A DNA stretch of 64,000 bases from Strongyloides papillosus (lineage: Eukaryota; Nematoda; Chromadorea; Rhabditida; Strongyloididae): assembly GCA_005656395.1 (NCBI GenBank), contig SRSI01000031.1, forward strand, positions 124,001 through 188,000, in the 5' to 3' direction. The position numbers and the translations under genes were made by a program. Below, one piece after another: positions 1 through 10,284 of the stretch (the first letter of the stretch is position 1; every line of letters starts with the position of its first letter). Below the pieces are notes generated by a model that was not told where the DNA came from, searched no databases, and saw only the letters and a program-made list of their open reading frames with translations.

Positions 1-13
1 TTAAACAATTTAT

Positions 14-307
14 GTTTCTAGGGGTAATTTTTTGTAAAAAAACGAATGAGCATATCTTCAGCTTCATAAATTTACGTCTTTATTGTTTTTCGGAATTTTT
101 TTTAGTTCTTCCAATCTTTGAGCACAAAAAATCGCATGTTCTCACTATGCTCATTCAATTTCTCATGTAATTTTACATCAAAATTCATAAAAAAAGCAAA
201 ATAAAAAGTGTAAATCATTGTGCTCTTGAATTTCAGTACAAAAATAAGAAAATCGTATGTTTCCATTATGCTCATTCGTTTTTTCATAAAAAATCACTCC
301 TAGAAAC
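14..307. mobile_element. MITE-like element with about 40 bp inverted ends
   Basis: The left end (14-54) and the reverse complement of the right end (about 266-307) match closely. Both begin GTTTCTAGG, continue through an A/T run and reach AACGAATGAGCATA. A partial internal direct repeat of the 'atgctcatt' segment lies near 147-156 and 267-276. There is no credible transposase: the minus-strand open frame inside is low-complexity and spans the repeats. I infer a non-autonomous inverted-repeat transposon. The target-site duplication cannot be resolved because the element lies at the window edge. Confidence 0.55.
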
Positions 308-544
308 AACATTTCTTTTTAAAAAAACTTTATTTACCAGAAACTTATAAAATTAATTTTCCCTACTTCGTATTACTGCTGCTGTTGTATCTCAAAATTT
401 TAAGCCGAACAAATTTACCAACATACATTTTTTAGTTGCTCTTTTTATCAATAAAATAAAAATGGGAGGTAAAATTTTTAGTTGTACAAAATTTTTAAAA
501 AATGTTCAATTGACTCAAAACGGAATTTGAATAATTAATAATCA

Positions 545-2253
545 TTAAGTTTTATAAATATAAAGTATTTAATGATAAAATGAATATGATACAATTGAGC
601 AAATACACATTAAAAAAGTATAAAAGAACAAATATCCAATATATAAGCATTTTTCATGATATTGTTGAAATGCTCAATGTCTTAAAGACCATTTTATTTT
701 CAGGCATTTTTGAATATATTCATATAGTATCATTGGTAAAAATTTTTTAAAGAATATTTTTCTTTTTGTCCACAAAACAATTTAATCACAGTAAAAAAAA
801 TTAATTTAATGGAAGTATGAACACTAGCTCAAATGAGGCTTGTGTACATAATCCTAAGTTCTCCATCCATAAAGCCTACATTTTGAAGCGAGTGATATTA
901 TAACATTCACAAAAACCTCTGTTAATAAGAAATAGAAAACTCTCATTATTCACACATTCTGCAGAACTTTTGCATAATTTTTCGCAAATCTCTTTATCAC
1001 AATGATACCATAATTTTACAACCTTAGAAACTAACTTTGTATCACAAAAAACGTTGATATTAAGAACAGCTAAAGTTAAAATAATATAAATAATCTTCAT
1101 TTCTTAAAGACAAATGTCATAATTTTAAATATTGGAAATGTCTTATATACTATTAAAATTAAATATATAATAAGAAAAAAGCTTTTAAGAATTGTATAAT
1201 AAACATATAAAAATTATATAATATTGAATTAGAAGTTTTTTCAGCTTTTTTTACATAAAATATTCAAAAATATACATTGATCATAAAAATTTAAAATAAA
1301 AAAATTTATTTCAGTATATTTATATGGTTTTTAATAAAAAAATTAATAATAAAACATTTAGAAAAAAAAGGACAAATTTTAATAGTTCTTCATAAAATGC
1401 AATAAAATATTAAACGACAAAAGAATGCTGTAAAAGAAGTAAATATGAGTTTGGAGCATAATTTTTCCCATATTTTTTTCAAGGTATATATTTTTGAAGT
1501 TTTTAAAGTACTGCAACTCTTATTATATCTTGATATTTTAGATGATATCTTTCTCGTATTAGAGTCCAATTTCCTATAATATTTTATAAAATACACTATT
1601 AGATTTCAATTTAATATAAAGTTGTTAACGTTTTTAACAAAAATCATTCTTTTTGACAATCCATTGTCAGAAACAATTTGAGAAATTCCAGAATAATAAT
1701 AATGAAAAGGAATAATTATTTAACCACACAAAGTATTAGTAATTAATAAAAATGTTACTTTAGTTTTTTTATTTTTTTAAATCAAGATATTAAAAAGTTT
1801 ACATTATTTTTGTGAACACAAATGTATAATGTTCTATAACTTTTTCATAAAAGTGATCTTGAAAGAAAATATAAAAATATGCTAACCCATCATATAAGCA
1901 AAATTCCTTAAAAAAAGCATTTATAATAATTTGAATTATTGAAACGTATTAATAAAATATTCCTTAATATGTTAAAAAATGAAATTTATAAAAACGCTTA
2001 AAATTTAATGAAAAAATAAAATTTAATCTTGTATTTTAAAATATTTTTGTAGAGAAAAACATAAGTTATAAGTTGCGAACAAAATTTTAGAAAAATAAAA
2101 ACTTACTTTAATAATTTTTTATTTATTGCTTTAATTTTCATATGCGAACTAATTGTGACAAAATTAGTCGCAAACCAAAAAAATTTATGTTTTACTAGGT
2201 GATATAAATTTATTACATTTTACGCAAACTTGTGTTCTTTTTTTGTGTGTACA
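545..2253. repeat. Tandem duplication, copy 1 (about 1.7 kb)
   Basis: This stretch aligns with 2545-4165 with many substitutions and small indels. Shared anchors include the segment starting 'tttataaatataaagtatt' (551 and 2551), the small secreted-peptide gene (start codons at 1100 and 3035) and the 'aatgttactttagt' stretch (about 1750 and 3689). Copy 1 has roughly 65 extra bases just downstream of the gene's stop codon. The duplication includes the conserved promoter-proximal region, so both genes were copied with their control sequence. Outside the peptide gene the copies are non-coding: open frames at 1390-1596 and 3217-3438 are in different frames in the two copies. Confidence 0.8.
876..1100 (-). 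CDS. Small secreted six-cysteine peptide (paralogue 1)
   Basis: A 74-residue single-exon protein. Residues 1-19 form a clear hydrophobic signal peptide ending in Val-Phe-Cys. The predicted mature part has cysteines at 34, 39, 43, 49, 64 and 66, giving C-x4-C-x3-C-x5-C-x14-C-x-C with Arg-Gly before the fifth cysteine. CxxxC plus a terminal CxC is the skeleton of cysteine-stabilised alpha/beta peptides (the defensin-like fold), but no family match could be run. A TATA-like 'gtatataag' lies about 50 bases upstream of the start and is partly conserved in the paralogue. All six cysteines, the AECVNN block and the signal peptide are shared with the gene at 2808-3035, while the intervening residues diverge. 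Function unknown: secreted effector or antimicrobial peptide is inference only. Confidence 0.7.
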   Translation of the reverse strand: MKIIYIILTLAVLNINVFCDTKLVSKVVKLWYHCDKEICEKLCKSSAECVNNESFLFLINRGFCECYNITRFKM

Positions 2254-2544
2254 TATTGTTATTATAATATCTATATTTACTGTATGCCATTTTTAATAAA
2301 TATTTTTTAACTATGTTAGATTTGGTTTTTAAGAATTATGATATTTATTTAAATTCATACTTAACTTATAAAAAGACCAATATCCGATTTTGCGAATAAG
2401 ATTTAATTCTTTAAAATATCACTAAGTAAAATTTTTGTATGAAAAAATGAATTTTATTATTGATTATAAAAATTTCTTTTGGGATTCCATAAATTATGAA
2501 TCTTACCAAATGATTGATGTTTTCTTTTAAATTAAAAATTACAA

Positions 2545-4165
2545 ATAAATTTTATAAATATAAAGTATTTAGTGATAAAATGAATATAATACAATTGAGC
2601 AAATAAACATTAAAATGGTAAAAAAGAACAAATATATAATATAAAATCATTTTTTATGATATTGTTGAGATACTCAATCTTCTTAAATCCATTTTATTTT
2701 CAGGTGTTTCTGAAGTTATTCATATAGTATCATTCGTAAAAATTTTAAAAAATATTTTTTTCCTGTTCACAAACCAATGTAATCACAGTAAAAAAATGTT
2801 AATTTAATCACCATTTTGGGGGGAGGATCATATTATAGCATTCACATGTTCCTCTTCTAAGAAAAAATAGAAAAACATCATTATTCACGCATTCTGCGAA
2901 ACTATGACAAATTTCTTCGCACATTTTATTACTACAATGACCGTCTATATGTATAACCATAGTAAGTGCTTTTTTAACACAAAAAACGTTGGTATTAAGA
3001 ATAGCCAAAATCAAAATAAAATAACTAATCTTCATTTCTTAAAAAGGCAAATGTCATGATTTTAGTTATTAGAAGTTTCTTATACATTATAAAAATTGAA
3101 TATATAATGAGAAAAAACTTTTAAAAATAATCGAATAAACATGTAAAAATTATACAATATTGAATTAGAAGTTTTTTCAGCTTTTTTTATATAAAATATT
3201 CAAAAATATACATTGATCATAAAAATTTAAAATAAAAAAATTTATTCCAGTATATTTGTATGGTTTTTAATAAAAAAATTAATATTAAAGCACTTAGAAA
3301 AAAGGGACACATTTTGACAATTTTACATAAAATGCAATAAAATATTAAACAACAACAAGAATATTGTAAAAGAAGTAAATATGATGTTGGAGCATAATTT
3401 TTCCCGTATTTTTTCCAAAAGTATATATTTTTTGACATTTTTAAAGTACTGCATTTTATGTAATCTTAATATTTTATATGATATTTTGCTCGTAATAGAG
3501 TCTAAGTTCTTGTTATAATATTTTATGAAGTACGTTATCAGAAGTCAATTTCATATAAAGTTGTTAACGTCTTTAACAAAAATCATTCTTTTGAACAATT
3601 CATTGTCATTAATAATTTGGGAAATTCCATAGTAATAATAATGAAAGGAATAATTTTTTTTAACCACACGGATTATTGTTAATTAAAAAAAATGTTACTT
3701 TAGTATTTACATTTTTTTAAGTCAAAATACTTAAAAGTTATATTTTAGCTATGAACGAAATCGCAAAGTGTTTTATAACTTTATTTTAAGGATTATTCTG
3801 AAAAACAATACAAAGAGTGTAATTTCATAAGTAATTATAACTTCTTATAATTCAAACTATTAAAAATATTAACAAAAATACGTTTATATGTTAAGAAATG
3901 AACTTCATGAAAGTAATTTTACAAAAAAATTAAACTCTAATCTTGTATTTCGAAATGTTTTTGTACAGACAACATAAGTTAAAAGTTGAAAACAAAATCA
4001 GAGATAAATAGGACCTTATTTTTATAATTTTTTTAATTATCTTTTAAATTTTATTTGCTAATTAATTACGATAAAATTAGTCTCAAATAAAAAAAAGTTA
4101 AATTTTATTTGAAGAACTAATTTACTACATTTACAAAGATCTGTATTCTTTTTGTTGTGAGCAGT
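2545..4165. repeat. Tandem duplication, copy 2 (about 1.6 kb)
   Basis: Second copy of 545-2253 in the same orientation, lying almost directly behind it with roughly 290 unrelated bases between. Similarity runs from 'tttataaatataaagtatt' at 2551 to about 4160 and includes the secreted-peptide gene and its upstream region. The degree of divergence suggests an old local duplication rather than a recent array. Confidence 0.78.
2808..3035 (-). CDS. Small secreted six-cysteine peptide (paralogue 2)
   Basis: A 75-residue single-exon protein, paralogue of the 74-residue protein at 876-1100. The signal peptide is residues 1-19. Cysteines fall at exactly the same positions (34, 39, 43, 49, 64, 66), with the same C-x4-C-x3-C-x5-C-x14-C-x-C pattern and an Arg-Gly-x-Cys-Glu-Cys ending. 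The charged segment between signal and first cysteine, and the C-terminus after the last cysteine (ending Pro-Pro-Lys-Trp), differ strongly. Conserved frame, length and cysteines across a diverged duplication argue that both copies are or were under selection as proteins. Role not known. Confidence 0.7.
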   Translation of the reverse strand: MKISYFILILAILNTNVFCVKKALTMVIHIDGHCSNKMCEEICHSFAECVNNDVFLFFLRRGTCECYNMILPPKW

Positions 4166-4848
4166 TGTTTTTGGTCTTAGAAGTTTATGAAATATCATTA
4201 AAAGTTATATTTGTATAATAATTGTTAAATGAAAATTAATGTGGTTTCAACAAATTATCTTTTTGCTCATACTTTTTAAAATAATGAAATTACTGAAAAG
4301 AATTTTAATAAATTTTGATAACAATTATTATGAAATTTAAATGGATTGTCATTAAGAATTTGATTTTATGACAATATTAAGATAAATTTAATAGATTTAA
4401 AAGTGACATGTGAATAATCCATTAAATGAGAAGAGTACGATTATATATAAAGATACTGAAGGTGGACATCTGAAACATGTGATTGTAAATATTGAATATA
4501 TGGTACATTTTATGATTGAAGATAATTTTAACATGCTCTAAATGTTTTTTATAGGAATATTATTAAGAATAATGATAAAAGAATAATCTTAGATGTTATC
4601 TTCTATAATAAAAACTAAAATTTTACCATGAATGTACATAATATTTTTTGGTATTTTTTGAATCATATACTATATATTTTAATATTTTTAAGTAGAAAAG
4701 ATGTAAAATATCGTTAAAAAGTGCGAAAAATATTGCTAAAATATTAAATAAGTGATATTTTTTACCATAATTTGTACAAAAAAAAAGTTGGAAAATTGAA
4801 GTTTAAAATGTCCCAAACTTTTTTTAGGGGTCCAAAATAGAAAAGAAA
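4166..4848. other. AT-rich spacer, no gene seen
   Basis: No open frame with protein-like composition, no RNA-gene signature and no long inverted repeat was found between the duplication and tRNA-Asp. Confidence 0.5.
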
Positions 4849-4920
4849 CTCTCTGGCGGGGAATCGAACCCCGGTCTCGCACGTGACAGGCGCGGATACT
4901 CACCACTATACTACCAGAGA
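4849..4920 (-). tRNA. tRNA-Asp (anticodon GTC)
   Basis: Read on the minus strand, the 72-base sequence folds as a full cloverleaf. The acceptor stem TCTCTGG pairs with CCAGAGA (4914-4920 with 4850-4856), with discriminator G at 4849. There is a D-arm with AGTGGTGAG, an anticodon stem CGCGC/GTGCG (one G-U pair) around the loop CTGTCAC, and a T-arm CGGGG-TTCGATT-CCCCG. The loop gives anticodon GTC. A TTTCTTTT run directly downstream can serve as the Pol III terminator. No intron. Confidence 0.95.
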
Positions 4921-6103
4921 TACCAGAGACCACCTGGAAAATTTCCAAGCACGCATTTTCGGGCTTTTTTGCATTTTTTCAAACATTTCAGTACATAAGC
5001 GTTTAAGAAGTAAAAATAATAATTATTGTCAATAAATATCTGTAAATATTAAAACATTCGTACTCAAACGACTTTATAATCATGAAAAACGATAAGTTTC
5101 AATGTACCAATAAAGTACATATAATCTAATAATAAGATTATAGATGTGTTTATCGGTAATCAAACTGGATTTAATTGCTTTTTGATCTGCAATTTTTTAA
5201 AATTTGCTTGTCAACCGCAAATGACATTTTGATTTTGTGTTTGCCATTTTATAACAGATTTAATTAAAAAACCTTTTAAATCTTCTTGTTCCGATAATAA
5301 TAAATCTGTTTTCACAAGAAACTTGGATTTATACATCATTGAATTGGCAATAAGAATTGAGATATATTACACACTCTTTCAATTAATTCCTTTCATTTTA
5401 CTGTTATGAAAAAGTATCAAATTCACTACAAATTCCTACCAGAAAAGTTTATATGAAGTTAAAATGTGAATAAATTAACTTTTTTTATTAATCATTAGAA
5501 AATGAAAATTTTTAATAAAAATAAGAAAGATATTGCCAAACTTCATTCTAATAGAAAGTTCTCAATTACGACTACTGTTGTTTTTTGAAAGCAGAATATT
5601 TCAAAATGAGAAAATTACATTAAGTTAATTTGAACAAGTTTTGTCATTAATAAGATTTTTTATTATTAAGAACTTTGTATAGTTTGTTCATTTTTTTAAA
5701 ATTAAAAATTGTCCTAAATAAACTTTCTTAGAAAAAAAGGTGTTTTTTTGGATGACTATTAATCGCACATTTATTAATTCGGTAATAAACAATTTATTGA
5801 TAGTAATTTATTTATATACTATAACAATTTGATTACTAATTATTTCACACTTAAAAAACCTGAAACAAAAGACTATATTGACAGAGATGTCAGGAGATAA
5901 ATTGAAGTTTCTATAAAAGTTAATTTTGTATATATTTTCTCATAAAATTATCATAGAGGTTAAGAAAATTAACTACTTTATAAAATAATATATTTATATA
6001 CAGAAAACTTGCATAAGAACGACTTGATAAAAGTGGAAAAAATTAAAAAAATATATTTTAACGAACAAAATACATCGATTGTATTTGTGAAAAAGTTTGT
6101 AGA
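4921..6103. other. AT-rich spacer between two tRNA loci
   Basis: No supported gene. The sequence is low-complexity A/T; short open frames have no recognisable features. Confidence 0.5.
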
Positions 6104-6153
6104 TGCGTTTATCGGGAATCGAACCCGAATCGGCCGCTTGGAAGGCGGCCATG

Positions 6154-7089
6154 CACTCAAAGTCAGATTGTCACCTATAGGTGACAATGTCTTAAATTTT
6201 TAGGAATCTAAGAGATTGTCACCTACAGGTGACAAAGTCAAAAAAAAAAAAAGACTTTGTCACCTAGAATTTTTACTAGGTTCCAAAAGTTATTCTCTTT
6301 AAGATCACAAATTAAAATAAAACTACACATATTTAAGGTAATATTTTTATTTATAAACACAAACAATATAATAAATAAACAATTAAAACATACCTATAAA
6401 CTTTTTCTGCCCTCTTTTCCAATTTCCCATTGTACCAATAAATTCAAATACTAAAAAATATGTATATAAAGTTATTAGAATGATAAACTTATCTGATATT
6501 TGTGGTTGTTTTTATCCACTAGCACGATCATTAAATCTAAATTAAACTATCAAAATGATAGAAGCCACTTACCCATGTAAATGAAAGTATAAATACCTCG
6601 AAAGACAATCCCAATGGCCAGTGACATTCCTAAAAACAATGGTTCAGTAGCTTATTATGGATATATAAACTTATCTGATAGTTCTGGAAATATTCTGACA
6701 GTTGGTACTGCTGTTAAACCTAAATTTGACCATAAGAATAAAAAACAACACTTACCTAATATTCTAATATCATTTCGAAATCTAAAAACAAAAATTACTA
6801 TTAAAATTAACTAATTTAAATTTACTTGGTAATTTGTAAGACATTTTTTCACTGGTAGCATACTTGAACTCTAGAAATAATACTAATCAACAGTAAAAAC
6901 TAGACTTGTTCTTTCCAAATTCAATAAAATTAGTAAGATAAAAGTATTTTGAAATACTTCCTTAATGTTATTTTTACAATAAACATTGGAATAGAATTTA
7001 CGTATTGGAAATTCTATTTAGGAGATACTGTCACCTGTTGGTGACAATCTCAACATTGTCACCTATAGGTGACATTTTGACTTTGAGTG
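6154..7089. mobile_element. 936 bp terminal-inverted-repeat element inside tRNA-Gly
   Basis: Both ends start CACTCAAAGTCA and are followed by a palindrome containing TGTCACCTATAGGTGACA. The inverted repeats extend about 37 bp with two mismatches. Related palindromes recur just inside each end (about 6214-6236 and 7029-7047). The flanks fit a TG target duplication. The CACT terminus and 2-3 bp duplication recall the CACTA/CMC superfamily, but no transposase is present, so the class is inference. The interior holds exon-like fragments of a cellular gene on the minus strand, so the element looks like a non-autonomous, gene-capturing transposon. Confidence 0.85.
6394..6781 (-). pseudogene. Captured multi-exon gene fragment (membrane-protein-like)
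   Basis: Three minus-strand blocks are bounded by good splice signals: 6756-6781 (26 nt), 6573-6719 (147 nt) and 6394-6450 (57 nt). Each has an upstream T-rich AG and a downstream GTAAGT or GTATGT. Their reading phases join: block 1 ends with one base that completes a Gly codon in block 2, and block 2 ends with one base completed by block 3. The joined frame reads ...FRNDIRILGLTAVPTVRIF..., then a hydrophobic stretch with LFLGMSLAIGIVFRGIYTFI, then GTMGNWKRGQKKFI. Two adjacent stop codons (TAATAA) interrupt block 2, so it is now broken. The donor gene was not recognised. It lies wholly inside the transposon at 6154-7089. Confidence 0.55.
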
Positions 7090-7646
7090 TGCTGACCATT
7101 ACACCATAAACGCGCGTACCCCTGGAAATACCAATTTTTCCGTTCATACACGTGGTCTAATTTTTTTTTTAAATTTAACAACTCAATTAATATATAGTAA
7201 TTATGTTTTAATTTAAAGAACAATAAATTATTTGTTTGTTTTTTTTTGTAAGCTTTATTTATTGTTAAATCACTTAAAAAGTAGTAAATGTTCTTCAAAT
7301 ATTAAGAAATGTAAATAAAGATTAGATCAAAAAATTCCATTTCTATTTTCATTAAACACATATCCTAACAATTTGGCAGAAAAGATGTACATAGATACAT
7401 TTAATTAGCTGCATATCTTTTAAAAGTCTTGTAAAATTGTACATTATAGAAAAAATATTACGAATTTTTGTTTGAATTACATAATATTTTATTTAGAATA
7501 TTCAAGTTGAAAAATTGGTGTTTTGAATGAATAGGCAATTTACACATAATTTTTACGATTATTTATAAACTTAAAAATGCCAAAAACAGGAATTATAAAC
7601 AATATCAAAAAGAAACTAAAAAAATTCAAAATTTCGGTAGTTAAAA

Positions 7647-7736
7647 TTGGAAGCTATTTCTAGCTTCATCCCAAAATTTGGAACACTGAAGGATTAAACT
7701 CAGAATTCAATTTTACCTCAACTGGGTTTTTTAACC
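7647..7736 (-). ncRNA. Spliced-leader (SL) RNA gene 1
   Basis: On the minus strand from 7736 the sequence begins GGTTAAAAAACCCAGTTGAG, followed at once by the donor GTAAAA. This is the nematode SL layout (GGTT...ACCCA..TTGAG|GTAA as in C. elegans SL1). Downstream are an Sm-site-like AAATTTTGG at about 7672-7680 and a terminal hairpin GAAGCTA-GAAA-TAGCTTC (7650-7667). The leader, Sm site and hairpin are all conserved in the second copy at 13110-13200. A conserved block upstream (about 7752-7782: 'ataccaacctacatct...ttcattc') is a candidate proximal sequence element. It is transcribed divergently from the 5S gene at 8034, as in the C. elegans 5S/SL1 unit. Length about 90 nt. Confidence 0.85.
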
Positions 7737-7751
7737 AACGATATTATAGAA

Positions 7752-7782
7752 ATACCAACCTACATCTATTTCGTTTCATTCA
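7752..7782 (-). promoter_or_regulatory. Candidate SL RNA proximal promoter element
   Basis: This block upstream of SL gene 1 is conserved upstream of SL gene 2 (about 13216-13247). The shared core is ATACCARCCTAYATCT followed by TTTCRTTTCATTC. It lies roughly 15-45 bases upstream of the leader, outside the transcribed region, where snRNA-type proximal elements occur. Conservation outside the RNA is the only evidence. Confidence 0.45.
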
Positions 7783-8033
7783 CTTATAAAGTTTATGTCA
7801 CTTTGATAGAGAATAAATGTATATGTATAATAACATTATAAGGTCAATGTATTAAAAGAAAATTCCAAAAAAAATAACTGTTATATAAATAAATATTATA
7901 AGTTTTTAGTTATTAAAGTTTAAAAAATTTATTTATCATAATAATAAAATTTTTCTTATATATTAGCCTATTTGATCTAGAGTTTATCATAAAATATATA
8001 TGTTAATAATCATGTAAAAGAACAATTTAAGTG

Positions 8034-8151
8034 TCTTACGCTCATATCCTACTGAGTGCACCGGATCCCGTCCGATCTCCGAAGTGAATCAGTTGCGAGC
8101 TATCTTAGTACTTGGATGGGAGACCTCCTGGGAACTGTTAGTGGCGTAAGT
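8034..8151 (+). rRNA. 5S rRNA gene 1
   Basis: About 118 nt with the usual 5S features: terminal helix CTTACGC/GCGTAAG, the conserved segments GATCCCGTCCGATCT and TTAGTACTTGGATGGGAGAC (internal control region), and the 3' end CTGGGAACTGTTAGTGGCGT. A T-run (8153-8157) directly after the end serves as Pol III terminator. The upstream 50 bases ('cctatttgat...tttatcataaaatatata') are conserved before the second 5S gene at 12866. Probably functional. Confidence 0.95.
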
Positions 8152-8157
8152 CTTTTT

Positions 8158-9050
8158 GTCTTTATTAATTAAATACTTTATAATTCTTTTTTTAATAAAT
8201 GTTCTAATTTACTCATATTTTTTTTAAAGTGTAATCTAAATTTATTAAAAATCATACTGTTTGAAATGTTCTCATGATTTACGAAACTGTAAAATATTGT
8301 TATAAGTTTTATTAAATCTTATCTTAGAAATTATAACGTTTTGTATTTTTCTTTAAAATAAAAGCTGGTATACATAATTTTTATAATTTCCTATGAATAT
8401 TAAATTAAATTATAAAAAACTTTTTAATGAGAAATATCTTAACATTAGAATTTTTTTATTTTTATTGCTTTCTGGAATAATTTATATATGTGATGCTTTA
8501 AGTAGCCAATTCAAATACATTAATTTTTGTTACTTTAATATATTTTAACGATCGTATTCGAATTCAACGCACGAAAGTATATAAGAATATATTCTTTGTT
8601 TTGCCAAAAAATACTATTGATAAAAGTAATCAGTATTTAAAAAAAGTTATTATTTGTACAAATATAGCAGAATATTGATAAAATAAGTGGTCCATATGAA
8701 AAATTAGCTTTGTATTTATATAATAAATGCAAAGTAAACAACGTAGGAGAAAATAATACGACTTTAACCTTGTACTAAGTCAAGCTGTGAATCATCAAAG
8801 CTTTTTCAAATGATTATTAAATATAATTTGTAAAATAATTTTAATCTATTAAAAAATTCTAGTAATATTTTTAATTACTTATTTTGTATTTTTAATTCAT
8901 AGTTCAACATTTTTTTAATAAGGAAATTCTATTGTTTTTTTACATCTTCCCTATAATAAAATAAACAAATTTGCTTTCTAATAATCAAAAAAAAAGTTAT
9001 CGATATTAAGTAAACAAAAGAAACAATAAAAGTTTTTTTTAAATTTTAAA
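8158..9050. other. AT-rich spacer, no gene seen
   Basis: Nothing beyond low-complexity A/T sequence was recognised between 5S gene 1 and the decayed Thr-rich gene. Confidence 0.5.
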
Positions 9051-9067
9051 TTAAATACCACTCTTTG

Positions 9068-9965
9068 GCAGTTGTCACATCACATCTATTATTTTATCTA
9101 TTTTATTTTATCAACATCAAGCATACGAAAATAATATAAGAAGTAGCGATACTGAATTATCAAATTTAGTTGAAAATGATTCATCTTACTCATTAAAAAA
9201 TAATATTAGACAAGATTCTACAATTAATTTATTGACTGAAAATAGTGAAACTAATTATCTACAAAAACGACAAGCTAGTGCAAGTGGTGGACAAAAAAGT
9301 TAAAAAAAACTATAAAAAAAACAATAAAGAAAACCACACGGAGAATGTATTGACCACAAACAAGAACAATAAGAAGAGTTTCACAAGTAAAAACTACAAC
9401 CAGACTATTTACAACTAAAACATCTTCAAATAAAAAACCAACATCTACTGCAACGTCTACAACAACAAGTACCACTACAACAAGATCTGATTATTTAATT
9501 AGATATATAAATAAAGTAAGGAATTTATTTATTTTTTTAAATTAATATTTTATAGACTTTAAATGATGTTAAAGAATTATGTAAAGAACACAGTAGAATT
9601 CTACATATTGTTAATGAAACTTTGACTATGAAAGCTTAAAATTACACAAATTCTTTTGTTTTTTCTAATACTACATCGCCTGAAAAAAACTGACGGTCAA
9701 TTAAATTATTATTTGCCCTTAAATTCACTACTAATTTTTGATGCTGTGAAACATTGGAAATTAAGTTCAAATAATGAAGATGTAAGTACAATGGAAGAAA
9801 AACTCAAAGATAGAGAATACGGAAAATGATATCGAAATTAAGTAACCATATTGGTCGTGGAATTAGTGAAACTAAATTAATTGTTACTCTTAGCTGTATG
9901 TTCGATCCATTGAGAAAATTGTCTGATGAAACTGCAGATAATTTGAAAGAATAATAAGAGACCAG
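9068..9965 (+). pseudogene. Decayed Thr-rich secreted protein gene
   Basis: Coding-like sequence is visible in pieces. Near 9080-9130 a hydrophobic leader-like segment ends before YENNIRSSDTELSNLVENDS. The frame continues to QKRQASASGGQKS and hits a stop at about 9300. It resumes in another frame with a Lys/Thr-rich stretch including TSTATSTTTSTTTT (another stop within). A good donor GTAAGG (about 9517) and acceptor TTTTATAG (about 9556) follow, then TLNDVKELCKEHSRILHIVNETLT and further broken frames to about 9960. No ATG precedes the leader. I read it as a once-secreted mucin-like protein gene disabled by several stops and frameshifts. A second, shorter relic is at about 11020-11135. Confidence 0.6.
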
Positions 9966-10284
9966 CTGAATATTTTATGTTGCGATATTATATTTTTAAT
10001 TGCCTTTGAATAATAAATAATAAAAGAACTTTTCATATATAATCATTTTTTATTTATTTATAAAATAATTTGGATGATCATAAAAATTCATAAATTTTGC
10101 TTTAATTTAACATAATTTTCAGTACCACTAAGAAACGTGTTCATTTTCCATATCAAATTATATGAATTTAATTATCATAAAAAATTTCATTCATTAGTAT
10201 TCGCATTTATAATGATCTAAAAATTATATAAATTAGGGAAATTTTCCATTGATATCATACTTTCAAAGTTTTCAAAAACTTAAA

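Larger units (their letters stand above)
6104..7113 (-). pseudogene. tRNA-Gly (TCC) split by an insertion
   Basis: Minus-strand halves of one tRNA lie about 0.9 kb apart. The 5' part (7090-7113) reads GCGTTTATGGTGTAATGGTC plus AGCA. The 3' part (6104-6153) contains the anticodon arm GGCCGC-CTTCCAA-GCGGCC (anticodon TCC), the T-arm TCGGG-TTCGATT-CCCGA and acceptor TAAACGC with discriminator A. The two acceptor strands GCGTTTA and TAAACGC are perfectly complementary, showing that they belong to one gene. The break lies at the 3' side of the D-arm, next to the anticodon stem, and is filled by the mobile element at 6154-7089, with a probable 2 bp (TG) target duplication. The gene cannot give a normal tRNA unless the insert is removed. 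Confidence 0.88.

Noticed and set aside
1390..1596. Minus-strand open frame of 68 residues (and a counterpart at 3217-3438)
   Set aside because: They lie in the duplicated region but in different frames and encode unrelated peptides in the two copies, so they are not conserved as proteins.
876..3035. Calling the two six-cysteine peptides venom-type toxins or defensins outright
   Set aside because: Only the cysteine spacing supports this; without structure or homology the fold and activity are not established.
6614..6814. Plus-strand 66-residue frame with protein-like look
   Set aside because: The minus strand of the same DNA shows phase-matched exons with splice signals; the plus frame is their antisense shadow.
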